Below are positions 25,107 to 32,497 of a stretch of 49,173 nt of DNA, piece by piece. The stretch is from Clostridiales bacterium (lineage in GTDB: Bacteria > Bacillota > Clostridia > Lachnospirales > Lachnospiraceae): NCBI GenBank assembly GCA_020859985.1, contig JAJBVD010000018.1, positions 1 to 49,173 of the forward strand. Direction: 5' to 3'. Within the stretch, counting starts at the first letter, position 1. Each line of letters starts with the position of its first letter. The translations under genes and the position numbers were made by a program. The notes under the pieces are model-generated. The model ran no database searches. It saw nothing but the letters and a program-made list of their open reading frames with translations, and had not been told where the DNA came from.

Positions 25107-26114
25107 TTACTTATCAGTAAGATAGTCTTTGATCATCTCATTGATCCTCTGTTTTTTAAATGACTCGCACTGATAAATCGATGTCGTCACTTCGCGTGCC
25201 TTAGAACTGCCATGTGTCTTCACAACCAGACCTTTCAGCCCCAGAAGCGGTGCGCCGCCATACTGACTGCCGTCAAAAGCCTTCAGCGTCTCCTTTAAAG
25301 AGGATGAGATCAGCGCCGCGCCGATCTTTGTCTTCAGATTCTTCATCAGACTGCCCTTGACCATATGGATCAGGGTACTTCCCACTCCTTCATAAAGCTT
25401 TAAAATAACATTCCCCACGAAGGCCTCGCAAACAATCACATCACACACACCTGCCGGAATATCCCTGGCCTCCACGCTGCCAATGAAATTGATACCGGGG
25501 CATTCTTTCAGGAGCGGGAAGGTCTCTTTCACAAGCGCATTGCCCTTCTCTTCCTCAGCACCGATATTGACAATACCTACTCTCGGATTCTTCACACCGA
25601 GAACATGCTCCATATAGACAGAACCCATCTGTGCGAACTGCACCAGATGAGAGGCCCTCGCATCCACATTCGCTCCGCAGTCGATCAAAAGAGAACAGCC
25701 ATTCTCCGTCGGGATCACAGGTGCAAGCGCCGGACGCTCGATGCCTTTAATCCGGCCGACGATTGCCTGTCCGCCTACCAAAATCGCGCCGGAATTACCC
25801 GCGGAAACGATAGCATCTGCCTCTCCCTTTTTAACCATCTGCAGTCCGACCACCAGAGAAGAATCCTTCTTCGTGCGGATGGCATTTACCGGCGGTTCCG
25901 CTGTACTGATCACCTCGCTGCAATGGACGATCTCTACCCGGTCCTTCGGATAGCTGTATTTGGCAAGCTCTTCTTTGATCGCGTCCTGATCACCGGTCAG
26001 GATCACATGAATTGTCTCATGCCCCTGCACCGCCTGCACAGCGCCCTTTACCAGCTCCCCCGGAGCATTGTCGCCGCCCATGGCATCAACCACTACACGA
26101 ATCATATCACTCAT
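25107..26114 (-). CDS. plsX: Phosphate acyltransferase PlsX
   Basis: A 335-residue PlsX, which makes acyl-phosphate from acyl-ACP at the membrane as the first step of phospholipid synthesis. Diagnostic stretches are IRVVVDAMGGDNAPGELVKG, NSGAILVGGQAIVGRI and VCDVIVCEAFVGNVILK. AGGAGG lies 10 nt before the ATG at 26114. A longer frame to 26225 exists only because the reading frame crosses the intergenic repeat (its translation contains VTVKVLNSYDI); those residues are not real. The 306-bp gap upstream to rpmF is filled with repeats and hairpins, unusual for an operon that is normally compact. Confidence 0.96.
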   Translation of the reverse strand: MSDMIRVVVDAMGGDNAPGELVKGAVQAVQGHETIHVILTGDQDAIKEELAKYSYPKDRVEIVHCSEVISTAEPPVNAIRTKKDSSLVVGLQMVKKGEADAIVSAGNSGAILVGGQAIVGRIKGIERPALAPVIPTENGCSLLIDCGANVDARASHLVQFAQMGSVYMEHVLGVKNPRVGIVNIGAEEEKGNALVKETFPLLKECPGINFIGSVEARDIPAGVCDVIVCEAFVGNVILKLYEGVGSTLIHMVKGSLMKNLKTKIGAALISSSLKETLKAFDGSQYGGAPLLGLKGLVVKTHGSSKAREVTTSIYQCESFKKQRINEMIKDYLTDK

Positions 26115-26136
26115 CGCCTTCGCGCCTCCTTTAGTT

Positions 26137-26288
26137 CTGATATCATAACTGTTCAGTACCTTCACAGTTACGGGAAAAAGTCCATTTAAAATCGCTGCGC
26201 GATGGGACTTTTTCCTGTAAAACATACGTTTTCATACGTACCTCGCAGCAAGTGCGAGGTACTGTCCTGAATAGATACCTGATATCAT
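26137..26288. repeat. Composite repeat insertion between rpmF and plsX, flanked by 10-bp direct repeats
   Basis: CTGATATCAT occurs at 26137-26146 and again, identical, at 26279-26288. The 132 bp between them hold most of 27-bp repeat copy F; a hairpin GGAAAAAGTCC/GGACTTTTTCC (26173-26183, 26205-26215) whose loop contains ATCGC-TGC-GCGAT (26191-26203); and a second hairpin GTACCTCGCA/TGCGAGGTAC (26238-26247, 26253-26262). The same inner ATCGC-TGC-GCGAT appears in the 19.4-kb element. A flanking duplication around an otherwise compact operon gap suggests an inserted element. Confidence 0.68.
26145..26171 (+). repeat. Dispersed 27-bp palindromic repeat, copy F
   Basis: ATAACTGT-TCAGTACCTTC-ACAGTTAC: one base from copies A and B. 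It ends the left side of the composite element and lies 30 bp upstream of plsX. Confidence 0.85.
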
Positions 26289-26354
26289 CATACTAAACAT
26301 CATACGAAAAAGCAACACAAAAAATCCGCCTAAGCATAGGCATAAACGAAAAGA

Positions 26355-26398
26355 GCCGCCGCAAAATCATGCCAGAATCTGGCTTATTTTGCGGTGGC
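26355..26398 (-). terminator. Nested hairpin after rpmF, possible terminator
   Basis: GCCGCCGCAAAAT (26355-26367) pairs with ATTTTGCGGTGGC (26386-26398); the loop holds a second stem GCCAG-AAT-CTGGC (26371-26383). On the minus strand it is followed by TCTTTTCGTTTAT. It starts 22 bp past the rpmF stop. If it terminates fully, plsX and acpP need another promoter; it may only attenuate. One stem position is G-T on the plus strand, hence A/C mismatched in the minus-strand RNA. Confidence 0.6.
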
Positions 26399-26420
26399 CC
26401 GAACGATTCAGAAACAGAAA

Positions 26421-26603
26421 TCACTCACCCATGGCGATAATCTCTTTTTTATTGTACGTCCCGCAGGCCTTGCAGACTCTGTGCGGAAGCATCAGCTCGC
26501 CGCATTTGCTGCATTTTACGAGAGTCGGAGCAGACATTTTCCATGTTGCTCTTCTTTTATCTCTTCTTGCCTTGGAATGTTTATTTTTCGGACAGATAGA
26601 CAC
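26421..26603 (-). CDS. rpmF: 50S ribosomal protein L32
   Basis: A 60-residue L32 of the zinc-binding form: C31-x2-C34 and C44-x2-C47 in VKCSKCGELMLPHRVCKACG. The N-terminal NKHSKARRDKRRATWK is the usual basic rRNA-binding tail. It starts with GTG at 26603, 8 nt after AAGGAGG. It begins 3 bp after the DUF177 stop, the conserved pairing with the 23S-rRNA accumulation protein YceD. Confidence 0.97.
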   Translation of the reverse strand: MSICPKNKHSKARRDKRRATWKMSAPTLVKCSKCGELMLPHRVCKACGTYNKKEIIAMGE

Positions 26604-26606
26604 GGA

Positions 26607-27101
26607 TCACACCTCCTTATAATTACTGAAAATATCAAGGATTTTAGCCATTCTCGGATCAGATGGGGCATCCGCACAGGAGCATGTCCCGAGATTCAGG
26701 TTCTGTCCGCACGTCACACACAATCCCTTGCAGTCACTGCGGCAGAGCACACGCTCCGGCCAGACCAACAGTGCCTCATCGTGAATCACCTGATCCACAT
26801 CCAGGTAATATCCATCAATATAATCATTTTTCTCTTTCAGGTCAAGCTCCAGCTCAGGGCTGACTTTAAGTCTGCGGCTTACGCTCTCCAGACAACGTGC
26901 ACACGGAAACTCAACCACCAGCTCAACCTCACCCGTAAGGGACAGCTTCTGCCCGCCTTTATTCTCAATCTGCAGAACAACGGCGGTACTGTCAACAATC
27001 CTGAAATCGCCAAAACGATACGTGAGAGTCGGCATAGTCAGATGAAACTCATACTCAGCTGTTTTCCCGTCGTTTAAGATCACATCCGTCAGATCCAGCA
27101 T
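26607..27101 (-). CDS. DUF177 (YceD-like) protein
   Basis: A 164-residue DUF177/YceD-family protein, associated with 23S rRNA accumulation in bacteria and plants. It contains VELVVEFPCARCLESVSRRL, and a C-terminal Cys cluster (CRSDCKGLCVTCGQNL, then GTCSC) that probably binds zinc. Two adjacent ATGs (27104, 27101) follow AGGAGGCTGT; the second has better spacing. It is the first gene of the DUF177-rpmF-plsX-acpP unit and has a near-consensus promoter 31 bp upstream. Confidence 0.92.
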   Translation of the reverse strand: MLDLTDVILNDGKTAEYEFHLTMPTLTYRFGDFRIVDSTAVVLQIENKGGQKLSLTGEVELVVEFPCARCLESVSRRLKVSPELELDLKEKNDYIDGYYLDVDQVIHDEALLVWPERVLCRSDCKGLCVTCGQNLNLGTCSCADAPSDPRMAKILDIFSNYKEV

Positions 27102-27131
27102 CATACAGCCTCCTCTGTGCACACCCAAAAG

Positions 27132-27160
27132 ATTATAACTGCCAGATATTGTTTTGTCAA
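27132..27160 (-). promoter_or_regulatory. Sigma-A promoter of the DUF177-rpmF-plsX-acpP unit
   Basis: On the minus strand TTGACA (27160-27155), exactly 17 bp, then TATAAT (27137-27132): a perfect match to the housekeeping consensus. The expected start near 27125 leaves about 25 nt before the ATG. Confidence 0.9.
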
Positions 27161-27193
27161 CAAGATTTTTACACAAGTTCTGACTATTTATAC

Positions 27194-28387
27194 CTATTTC
27201 ACCAGCGCAACGGTCTCACGGCAGATTGCCAGCTCCTCGTTGGTCGGAATAACTGCAACCTTCACTTTGGAATCTGCAGTGGAAATCAGCATCTCCTCAC
27301 CGCGCTTCGCATTCGCTTCCTCATCAAGCGTGATGCCCAGATATCCGAGATAGCTCATAACCATCTTGCGGACAGTCGGTGCATTCTCACCAATACCAGC
27401 CGTGAATGCGATCGCGTCCACGCCATTCATAGCCGCTACGTAAGAACCGATGTACTTCGCTACACGGTAGCTGAACACCTCGATCGCGTTCTTCGCTTTC
27501 TTATCGCCCTTATTCATAGCGTCCTCCAGGTCGCGGAAGTCGCTGGAGAGACCGCCTGAAAGGCCATACACGCCGGACTTCTTATTTAATACATTCATCA
27601 CACCGGCAATATCCAGATTCTCTTTCTTTGCGATGTACTCCATCACAGCCGGATCAATGTCTCCGGAGCGGGTGCCCATTACAAGGCCTTCCAGAGGAGT
27701 CAGCCCCATGGAGGTATCCACACACTTACCGTCCTGTACAGCGGAAATGGATGCGCCGTTGCCCAGATGCGCGACAATGATCTTGCTGTTCTCAATGTCA
27801 AGTCCTAAAAACTCTGCTGCACGTTTAGAAACAAAGCTGTGGCTTGTCCCGTGGAAGCCATACTTACGGATGCGGTATTTCTCATAATACTCATACGGAA
27901 GGCCATACAGATATGCCTTCTCCGGCATCGTCTGATGGAACGCGGTATCAAATACACCCACCATCGGTACGTTCGGCATCAGCTCCATGCAGGCATTGAT
28001 ACCGATCAGGTTCGCCGGGTTGTGGAGCGGTCCCAGGTCACAGCAATCCTCAACCGCCTTGATCACTTCGTCGTTAATAATAAAGGAACCCGCGAACTTC
28101 TCGCCGCCGTGAAGGATTCTGTGTCCTACAGCGTTTACTTCAGAAAGACTTGCGATCGCGCCGGTCTTCTCATTTACAAGCGCGTCCAGAACCATCTGAA
28201 TCGCTTCCTTATGAGTCGGCATCGGAGCTTCCGTAATCTCTTTGTCGCAACCGGCCTTCTGATAGGTCAGTCTTCCGTCAATCCCTATTCTCTCGCAAAG
28301 TCCCTTCGCAAGCACCTGCTCTGTGTCTGAATTGATCAGCTGATACTTCAGTGATGAGCTTCCGCAGTTAATTACCAGTACATTCAT
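27194..28387 (-). CDS. ackA: Acetate kinase
   Basis: A 397-residue acetate kinase, which interconverts acetyl phosphate and ADP with acetate and ATP, the ATP-yielding end step of fermentation. Family motifs in order: VLVINCGSSSLKYQLI at the N-terminus, GHRILHGGEKFAGSF, AHLGNGASISAVQDGK, TPLEGLVMGTRSGDIDP and FTAGIGENAPTVRKM. GGAGGATATG precedes the ATG. No phosphotransacetylase gene adjoins it, although many relatives have pta just upstream; here the upstream neighbour is a secreted transglutaminase-like gene. Confidence 0.98.
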   Translation of the reverse strand: MNVLVINCGSSSLKYQLINSDTEQVLAKGLCERIGIDGRLTYQKAGCDKEITEAPMPTHKEAIQMVLDALVNEKTGAIASLSEVNAVGHRILHGGEKFAGSFIINDEVIKAVEDCCDLGPLHNPANLIGINACMELMPNVPMVGVFDTAFHQTMPEKAYLYGLPYEYYEKYRIRKYGFHGTSHSFVSKRAAEFLGLDIENSKIIVAHLGNGASISAVQDGKCVDTSMGLTPLEGLVMGTRSGDIDPAVMEYIAKKENLDIAGVMNVLNKKSGVYGLSGGLSSDFRDLEDAMNKGDKKAKNAIEVFSYRVAKYIGSYVAAMNGVDAIAFTAGIGENAPTVRKMVMSYLGYLGITLDEEANAKRGEEMLISTADSKVKVAVIPTNEELAICRETVALVK

Positions 28388-28420
28388 TTTACATATCCTC
28401 CGGTATAATTGTTAAAATCT

Positions 28421-28457
28421 TTTCCGGCACTATACAAAACGCAATTTCTGCCGGAAA
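28421..28457 (-). terminator. Hairpin between the transglutaminase-like gene and ackA
   Basis: TTTCCGGCA (28421-28429) pairs with TGCCGGAAA (28449-28457), 9 bp with a 19-nt loop, followed on the minus strand by AGATTTTAAC. It starts 50 bp past the upstream gene. It is a plausible weak terminator and separates the two units. Confidence 0.55.
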
Positions 28458-28507
28458 CACTTATTTCGAATTATAAACCAAATCTCTGACGCATACAAGA
28501 TGAAATT

Positions 28508-29359
28508 TCAAATCTTTACCTTATAATAACCATATTTTTTATAGTTCGGTCTTCCGCCTACCCCGCTCAGGCTCATAGGCACCGCGTAATAACTGTATCT
28601 TGTATCCGTGGTCTCCCACGTCGGATCATAGACCTTGCCATTGATCTCTGCCCATCCGTGACCGCCGCTGGACACAGCATAGCATTTGCTGTAACCGACC
28701 GCGTTTGCGATAAACGCAAACGCAGCGCCGAATTCATAGCAGCTTCCATGCTTATTGGTAAACAGGGACACCGCATTGTCCACGGCCCAGTTGGACGTTT
28801 TATTGAATATAGGCGAACCCTTATACTTGTAATTCTTGATCAGATAATCAAAGCAGGCACGCAGCTTCTGGGCTTTTGTCTGGGTCGGCTTCGTCGCGGC
28901 TTCCACCAGCTTATTAGCCGTAACCATCACTTTAACCTTGGCTTTTAGCTTTGCCTTATTCGATCCGGAAAACTTCGCCTTTCCGCTCTTGGTGATCGTG
29001 ATGCCGTTGACCTTCGTATTTTTGACCATGTAGCCCTTAGCGCCATTCGCAATCTTGAAGAAATAATAGCTGCCGCCTATCTTCTGCCATCCGGTGCGCT
29101 GTACACCCTTGGAATTAAAATAATATTTTTTGCCGTCAATCGTTACCAGACCGGTCGCCTTTTTGCCGTCGCTCTTGTAATAATAAACCTTCTTGCTCTT
29201 TGTCTTCCAGCCGGTCGTAACCGTTTCTTCCGCTGAAACGGTGCTCATGCCTGCCTGCGCAAATGGTACACAGATGCTGAGCATAAAGCTCAGTGCCAAA
29301 AGCATCAGTATGCGGACAGGCCATTTCCCGGATTTTGCTTTTTGACTTTTTCTTTCCAT
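28508..29359 (-). CDS. Secreted transglutaminase-like protein with cell-wall-binding-type repeats
   Basis: A 283-residue exported protein. A signal peptide covers about 1-44 (basic [12 protein letters not shown], then [20 protein letters not shown]). Residues about 50-110 form two or three short aromatic repeats of the choline/glucan-binding type ([32 protein letters not shown]). The transglutaminase-like core spans about 165-255 with the triad C207 in [10 protein letters not shown]234 in GGHGWAEI and D245 in VYDPTWE. Such folds act as proteases, peptide N-glycanase-like enzymes or cross-linkers; the activity is unknown. AGAAGGGAG precedes the ATG and a good promoter lies upstream. Confidence 0.88.
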   Translation of the reverse strand: MERKSQKAKSGKWPVRILMLLALSFMLSICVPFAQAGMSTVSAEETVTTGWKTKSKKVYYYKSDGKKATGLVTIDGKKYYFNSKGVQRTGWQKIGGSYYFFKIANGAKGYMVKNTKVNGITITKSGKAKFSGSNKAKLKAKVKVMVTANKLVEAATKPTQTKAQKLRACFDYLIKNYKYKGSPIFNKTSNWAVDNAVSLFTNKHGSCYEFGAAFAFIANAVGYSKCYAVSSGGHGWAEINGKVYDPTWETTDTRYSYYAVPMSLSGVGGRPNYKKYGYYKVKI

Positions 29360-29393
29360 AACTTCTCCCTTCTAAGTGTTACAATTTGTCAGA

Positions 29394-29422
29394 AGTATAA
29401 CATCTTTATTTCTCATACGCAA
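29394..29422 (-). promoter_or_regulatory. Sigma-A promoter of the secreted transglutaminase-like gene
   Basis: On the minus strand TTGCGT (29422-29417), 17 bp, TATACT (29399-29394). The expected start near 29387 gives a leader of about 28 nt. Confidence 0.75.
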
Positions 29423-29562
29423 GAATTCGTCAGGTAAAATTTCTGTGGGCCGGCCGATTACAAAATAATACTCAGAATTCCGATAAAATCCGAAAAAAAT
29501 AACAAATAATCGTCGGCATCTGGAAAATCCAGCACTTTTCTGGTAGTATGATAGGCAGATAT

Positions 29563-29589
29563 GTAACTGTGAAAGTGATGAACTGTTAC
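29563..29589 (-). repeat. Dispersed 27-bp palindromic repeat, copy G
   Basis: Read on the minus strand it is GTAACAGT-TCATCACTTTC-ACAGTTAC, five changes from copy A. It lies 35 bp upstream of the tmcAL start, in the divergent gap. The rest of this 265-bp gap (29360-29624) holds the promoter at 29394-29422 and AT-rich sequence with no gene. Confidence 0.75.
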
Positions 29590-29624
29590 ACAGATACGCA
29601 ATCATACGGAAAGAGGAGCATAAA

Positions 29625-31055
29625 ATGCGCACAGTCGGCATTATCGCGGAATACAATCCGTTCCATACCGGACATGAGTACCACATAAGTAAAGCAAAAG
29701 AGGCCGCAGGAGCAGACTACGCAATCGTTGTGATGAGTCCGGATTTTGTACAGCGGGGCGAACCGGCGATTTTTGACAAATACACGCGCGCCCGGATGGC
29801 GCTGCAGTGCGGAGCGGATCTCGTGCTGGAGCTTCCCGTCTGCTATGCGACAGGCAGCGCGGAATATTTTGCCGAGGGTGCCGTTCGGATGCTGGATGCG
29901 CTTGGAATCGTGGATACACTCTGCTTTGGAGCGGAGCTTGATGATGTTTTCCAAGCAAATACAGGTATAAATATGGTTCTAAATCCGGATACGGCAAACC
30001 CGCAATCCGCATTTGCGGACGCGTTTCAAAAAGTCGCCAGACTCCTACTTGAAGAACCGGAGCCTTATAAAAAGAAGCTTCGGGAAGGTCTGCGAATGGG
30101 ACAGACATTTCCGAAGGCACGGGCGGATGCGGCAACATACTGTCTCGCTCAAACAGAATCGGCCGAAGCACTCCTTTCCACACCAAATAACATTCTCGGT
30201 GTAGAATACTGTAAAGCCCTGCAGAGAATAAACTCCTCCATCACACCGATTCCTGTGTTGCGGAAAGGAAGTCTTTATTCGAATCAGGAGCTGCAGGGCG
30301 ACTACTGCTCGGCAGGGGCCATTCGCAGCGTCATCCGGGATCATATGCAGAGTCACAGGAGTACAGGTGATTTTAATACCGCTCCCGATTCCAACCAGTG
30401 CGGACTGCTCTCCCACTATATTCCCAAAGCCTGCATGGAGGACTTTCGGGAGGCCTCCAAAACACCCGTCATCCCGAACGATCTGCTGCCGATACTGACC
30501 GAGAAGCTGGTCTGCGCTTACGGAAATTCTGATTATTCTGAGAGTTTTACCGGTCATTCTGTCGGTAATGGTACTGATACATTTACAAAAAAAATTTCAG
30601 GCAGCCCGTTTGAAGACATTCTTGACATTCCGCCGGCTCTGTCCGCCCGGATGGAAAAGCTGCGTTTTGACTGCATTGGCAAAAGCTTCGATGAGATTGT
30701 CGCACTGATAAAAACAAAGCAGATCACGGAAACGCATGTACGGCGTGCTCTGCTTCATCTTGTTCTCGACATACGCAAGGCCGACGTTGTAATCTGGCGT
30801 ACAAACGGTGGCGTTTTTTATGCGCATCCACTCGGATTCCGGCAGGATGCTGCCCCATTGCTTCATGAAATCAAGAAAAGAAGCGCACTGCCGCTTCTTT
30901 CGAAAGCGGCACACGCTCCCGGACTTCTTTCTGATATGGGGCTGCAGATGTGGAATCAGGATATATCTGCTTCCCATCTGTACCGGAGCCTGCGCACCCT
31001 GCGTTATGGGACTCCCTTCCGGCCGGAATATGAGATCAGTCCGATACGCATATGA
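29625..31055 (+). CDS. tmcAL: tRNA(Met) cytidine acetate ligase TmcAL (YlbM family)
   Basis: A 476-residue TmcAL-like protein. The N-terminal nucleotidyltransferase fold has GIIAEYNPFHTGHEYHI with the HxGH motif (H14, H17) and MSPDFVQRGEPAIFDKYTRA, which binds the substrate; ALQCGADLVLELPVCYATGS is also typical. TmcAL makes N4-acetylcytidine at the wobble position of elongator tRNA-Met using ATP and acetate. The HxGH region is followed by a longer, less conserved C-terminal half (about 300-476). AGAGGAG lies 6 nt before the ATG. It sits divergently from the transglutaminase-like gene; acetate kinase is 1.2 kb away, which may be coincidence. Confidence 0.94.
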   Translation: MRTVGIIAEYNPFHTGHEYHISKAKEAAGADYAIVVMSPDFVQRGEPAIFDKYTRARMALQCGADLVLELPVCYATGSAEYFAEGAVRMLDALGIVDTLCFGAELDDVFQANTGINMVLNPDTANPQSAFADAFQKVARLLLEEPEPYKKKLREGLRMGQTFPKARADAATYCLAQTESAEALLSTPNNILGVEYCKALQRINSSITPIPVLRKGSLYSNQELQGDYCSAGAIRSVIRDHMQSHRSTGDFNTAPDSNQCGLLSHYIPKACMEDFREASKTPVIPNDLLPILTEKLVCAYGNSDYSESFTGHSVGNGTDTFTKKISGSPFEDILDIPPALSARMEKLRFDCIGKSFDEIVALIKTKQITETHVRRALLHLVLDIRKADVVIWRTNGGVFYAHPLGFRQDAAPLLHEIKKRSALPLLSKAAHAPGLLSDMGLQMWNQDISASHLYRSLRTLRYGTPFRPEYEISPIRI

Positions 31056-31180
31056 TCTTTTATATACATCACAGCACAAAAAGCCAGAAATAACAATCTT
31101 TTTCTGTTCATGCAGATAGAGGCTGCAGGCTAACAAAAATCTAAAATATACCGTAATAAGCAAAGGAGAATAAGGTTCAT

Positions 31181-32446
31181 ATGAAACCGGAAAACTACGA
31201 CCGCTATCTTACTACACTTCAGGAAGAACTGGTGCCTGCGTTTGGCTGCACAGAGCCGATCGCCATCGCCTACGCCGCCGCAAAAGCGCGGGAGCTTCTT
31301 GGCTCTCTCCCGGACCGCATTGACGTACAGGCCAGCGGCAGCATTATCAAAAATGTCAAAAGCGTGATCGTGCCGAATACAGGCCATATGAAAGGAACCG
31401 AGGCCGCCTGCGCTGCCGGAGTGATCGCCGGGGACGCAGATGCAGCACTGGAGGTACTCACAGGCATCCGTGAGGAACAGATACCGGATATCCGGGACTA
31501 TATGGAATCCGTACCGATCACCGTCAGCGCCCTGACGGACGGACCGGTGTTCAATCTGATTGTCAGTGCTTACGCCAAAGATGAAAGCGCAAAGGTGCAG
31601 ATCACCGATCACCATACGCAGATTGTGTTCATGGAAAAGAATGGTGAAACCATCTTTCGGTCAGCTTCGGAAGGCTGCACACAGGCTGCGGACCGCAGCT
31701 GGATGAATGTGGAAGGAATCTGGGAATTTATCGATAAACTGGATGTCTCCGATGTCTCGCAGCTTTTCGACCGTGTTATCTCCTGCAACATGGCTATCGC
31801 AGAAGAAGGACTGCGGGGAAACTACGGAGCAAATGTCGGCAGCACGCTTTTGAATGCCTACGGAGACGGAATGTACAACCGCGCAAAAGCTTACGCGGCC
31901 GCCGGTTCCGACGCACGCATGGACGGCTGCGAGCTGCCTGTCTATATCAATTCCGGAAGCGGCAATCAGGGCATCGTCTGTTCCGTGCCAGTCATCATCT
32001 GTGCCCGTGAGCTTGGCGTTTCCCGGGAAAAATTATACCGTGCCCTCGCACTGTCCAACCTGATCGCCATCCACGAAAAGACCGGCATCGGCACTCTCTC
32101 CGCATACTGCGGCGCAGTCAGCGCCGGAGCGGCCGCGGGTGCTGCTATCGCTTATCTGTCCGGCGGCGGCTATAAAGCAGTCACACACACCATCGTCAAC
32201 GCGGTCGCCATTGACTCCGGCATGATCTGCGACGGTGCAAAAGCCTCCTGCGCGGCAAAAATCGCCTCAGCAGTGGACGCGGGCATTTTCGGATACCTGA
32301 TGTACAAAAATGGACAGCAATTTCTCGGCGGCGACGGCATTGTCGTCAAAGGCGTCGAAAACACCATCCGCAACGTCGGCCGACTCGGACGCGACGGCAT
32401 GCGTGGGACAAATGAAGAGATCATCCGTATGATGACTGGAGAATAA
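31181..32446 (+). CDS. L-cysteine desulfidase / UPF0597 family protein
   Basis: A 421-residue member of the UPF0597 (CyuA/YhaM) family, related to the alpha chain of iron-sulfur L-serine dehydratase. Such enzymes release sulfide, ammonia and pyruvate from L-cysteine, or act on related amino acids. Visible marks: VPAFGCTEPIAIAYAA (C23), GSIIKNVKSVIVPNTG, NSGSGNQGIVCSVPVI and MICDGAKASCAAKIASA, with cysteines suited to a cluster. AAGGAG lies 12 nt before the ATG. The last 22 codons, stop included (32381-32446), recur 1,596 bp downstream at 33977-34042, and the gene now lacks an adjacent strong terminator because an ATPase gene separates it from one. Confidence 0.9.
   Translation: MKPENYDRYLTTLQEELVPAFGCTEPIAIAYAAAKARELLGSLPDRIDVQASGSIIKNVKSVIVPNTGHMKGTEAACAAGVIAGDADAALEVLTGIREEQIPDIRDYMESVPITVSALTDGPVFNLIVSAYAKDESAKVQITDHHTQIVFMEKNGETIFRSASEGCTQAADRSWMNVEGIWEFIDKLDVSDVSQLFDRVISCNMAIAEEGLRGNYGANVGSTLLNAYGDGMYNRAKAYAAAGSDARMDGCELPVYINSGSGNQGIVCSVPVIICARELGVSREKLYRALALSNLIAIHEKTGIGTLSAYCGAVSAGAAAGAAIAYLSGGGYKAVTHTIVNAVAIDSGMICDGAKASCAAKIASAVDAGIFGYLMYKNGQQFLGGDGIVVKGVENTIRNVGRLGRDGMRGTNEEIIRMMTGE
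32381..32446 (+). repeat. 66-bp direct repeat, copy 1 (3' end of the cysteine desulfidase gene)
   Basis: The 66 bp from CGACTCGGAC to the stop codon of the desulfidase gene. Copy 2 at 33977-34042 differs at two positions (a T/G and a T/C). The repeats are 1,596 bp apart and bracket the AAA_14 ATPase gene. Confidence 0.95.
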
Positions 32447-32497
32447 TAAAATAGAATGCGCCCTGGCGCTTCCACGCGCTGCTCGATTCGCAGCAGC
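32447..32497 (-). terminator. Short hairpins between convergent desulfidase and ATPase genes
   Basis: GCGC-CCTG-GCGC (32458-32469) and GCTGC-TCGATTC-GCAGC (32478-32494) lie in the 51-bp gap. On the minus strand the first is followed by ATTCTATTTTATT, so it could end the ATPase message. Neither is strong. Confidence 0.4.

Noticed and set aside
31056-31180. Possible terminator between tmcAL and the desulfidase gene
   Set aside because: The only stem, CAGAAA/TTTCTG, is 6 bp and weak; the 125-bp gap holds nothing else I can support.
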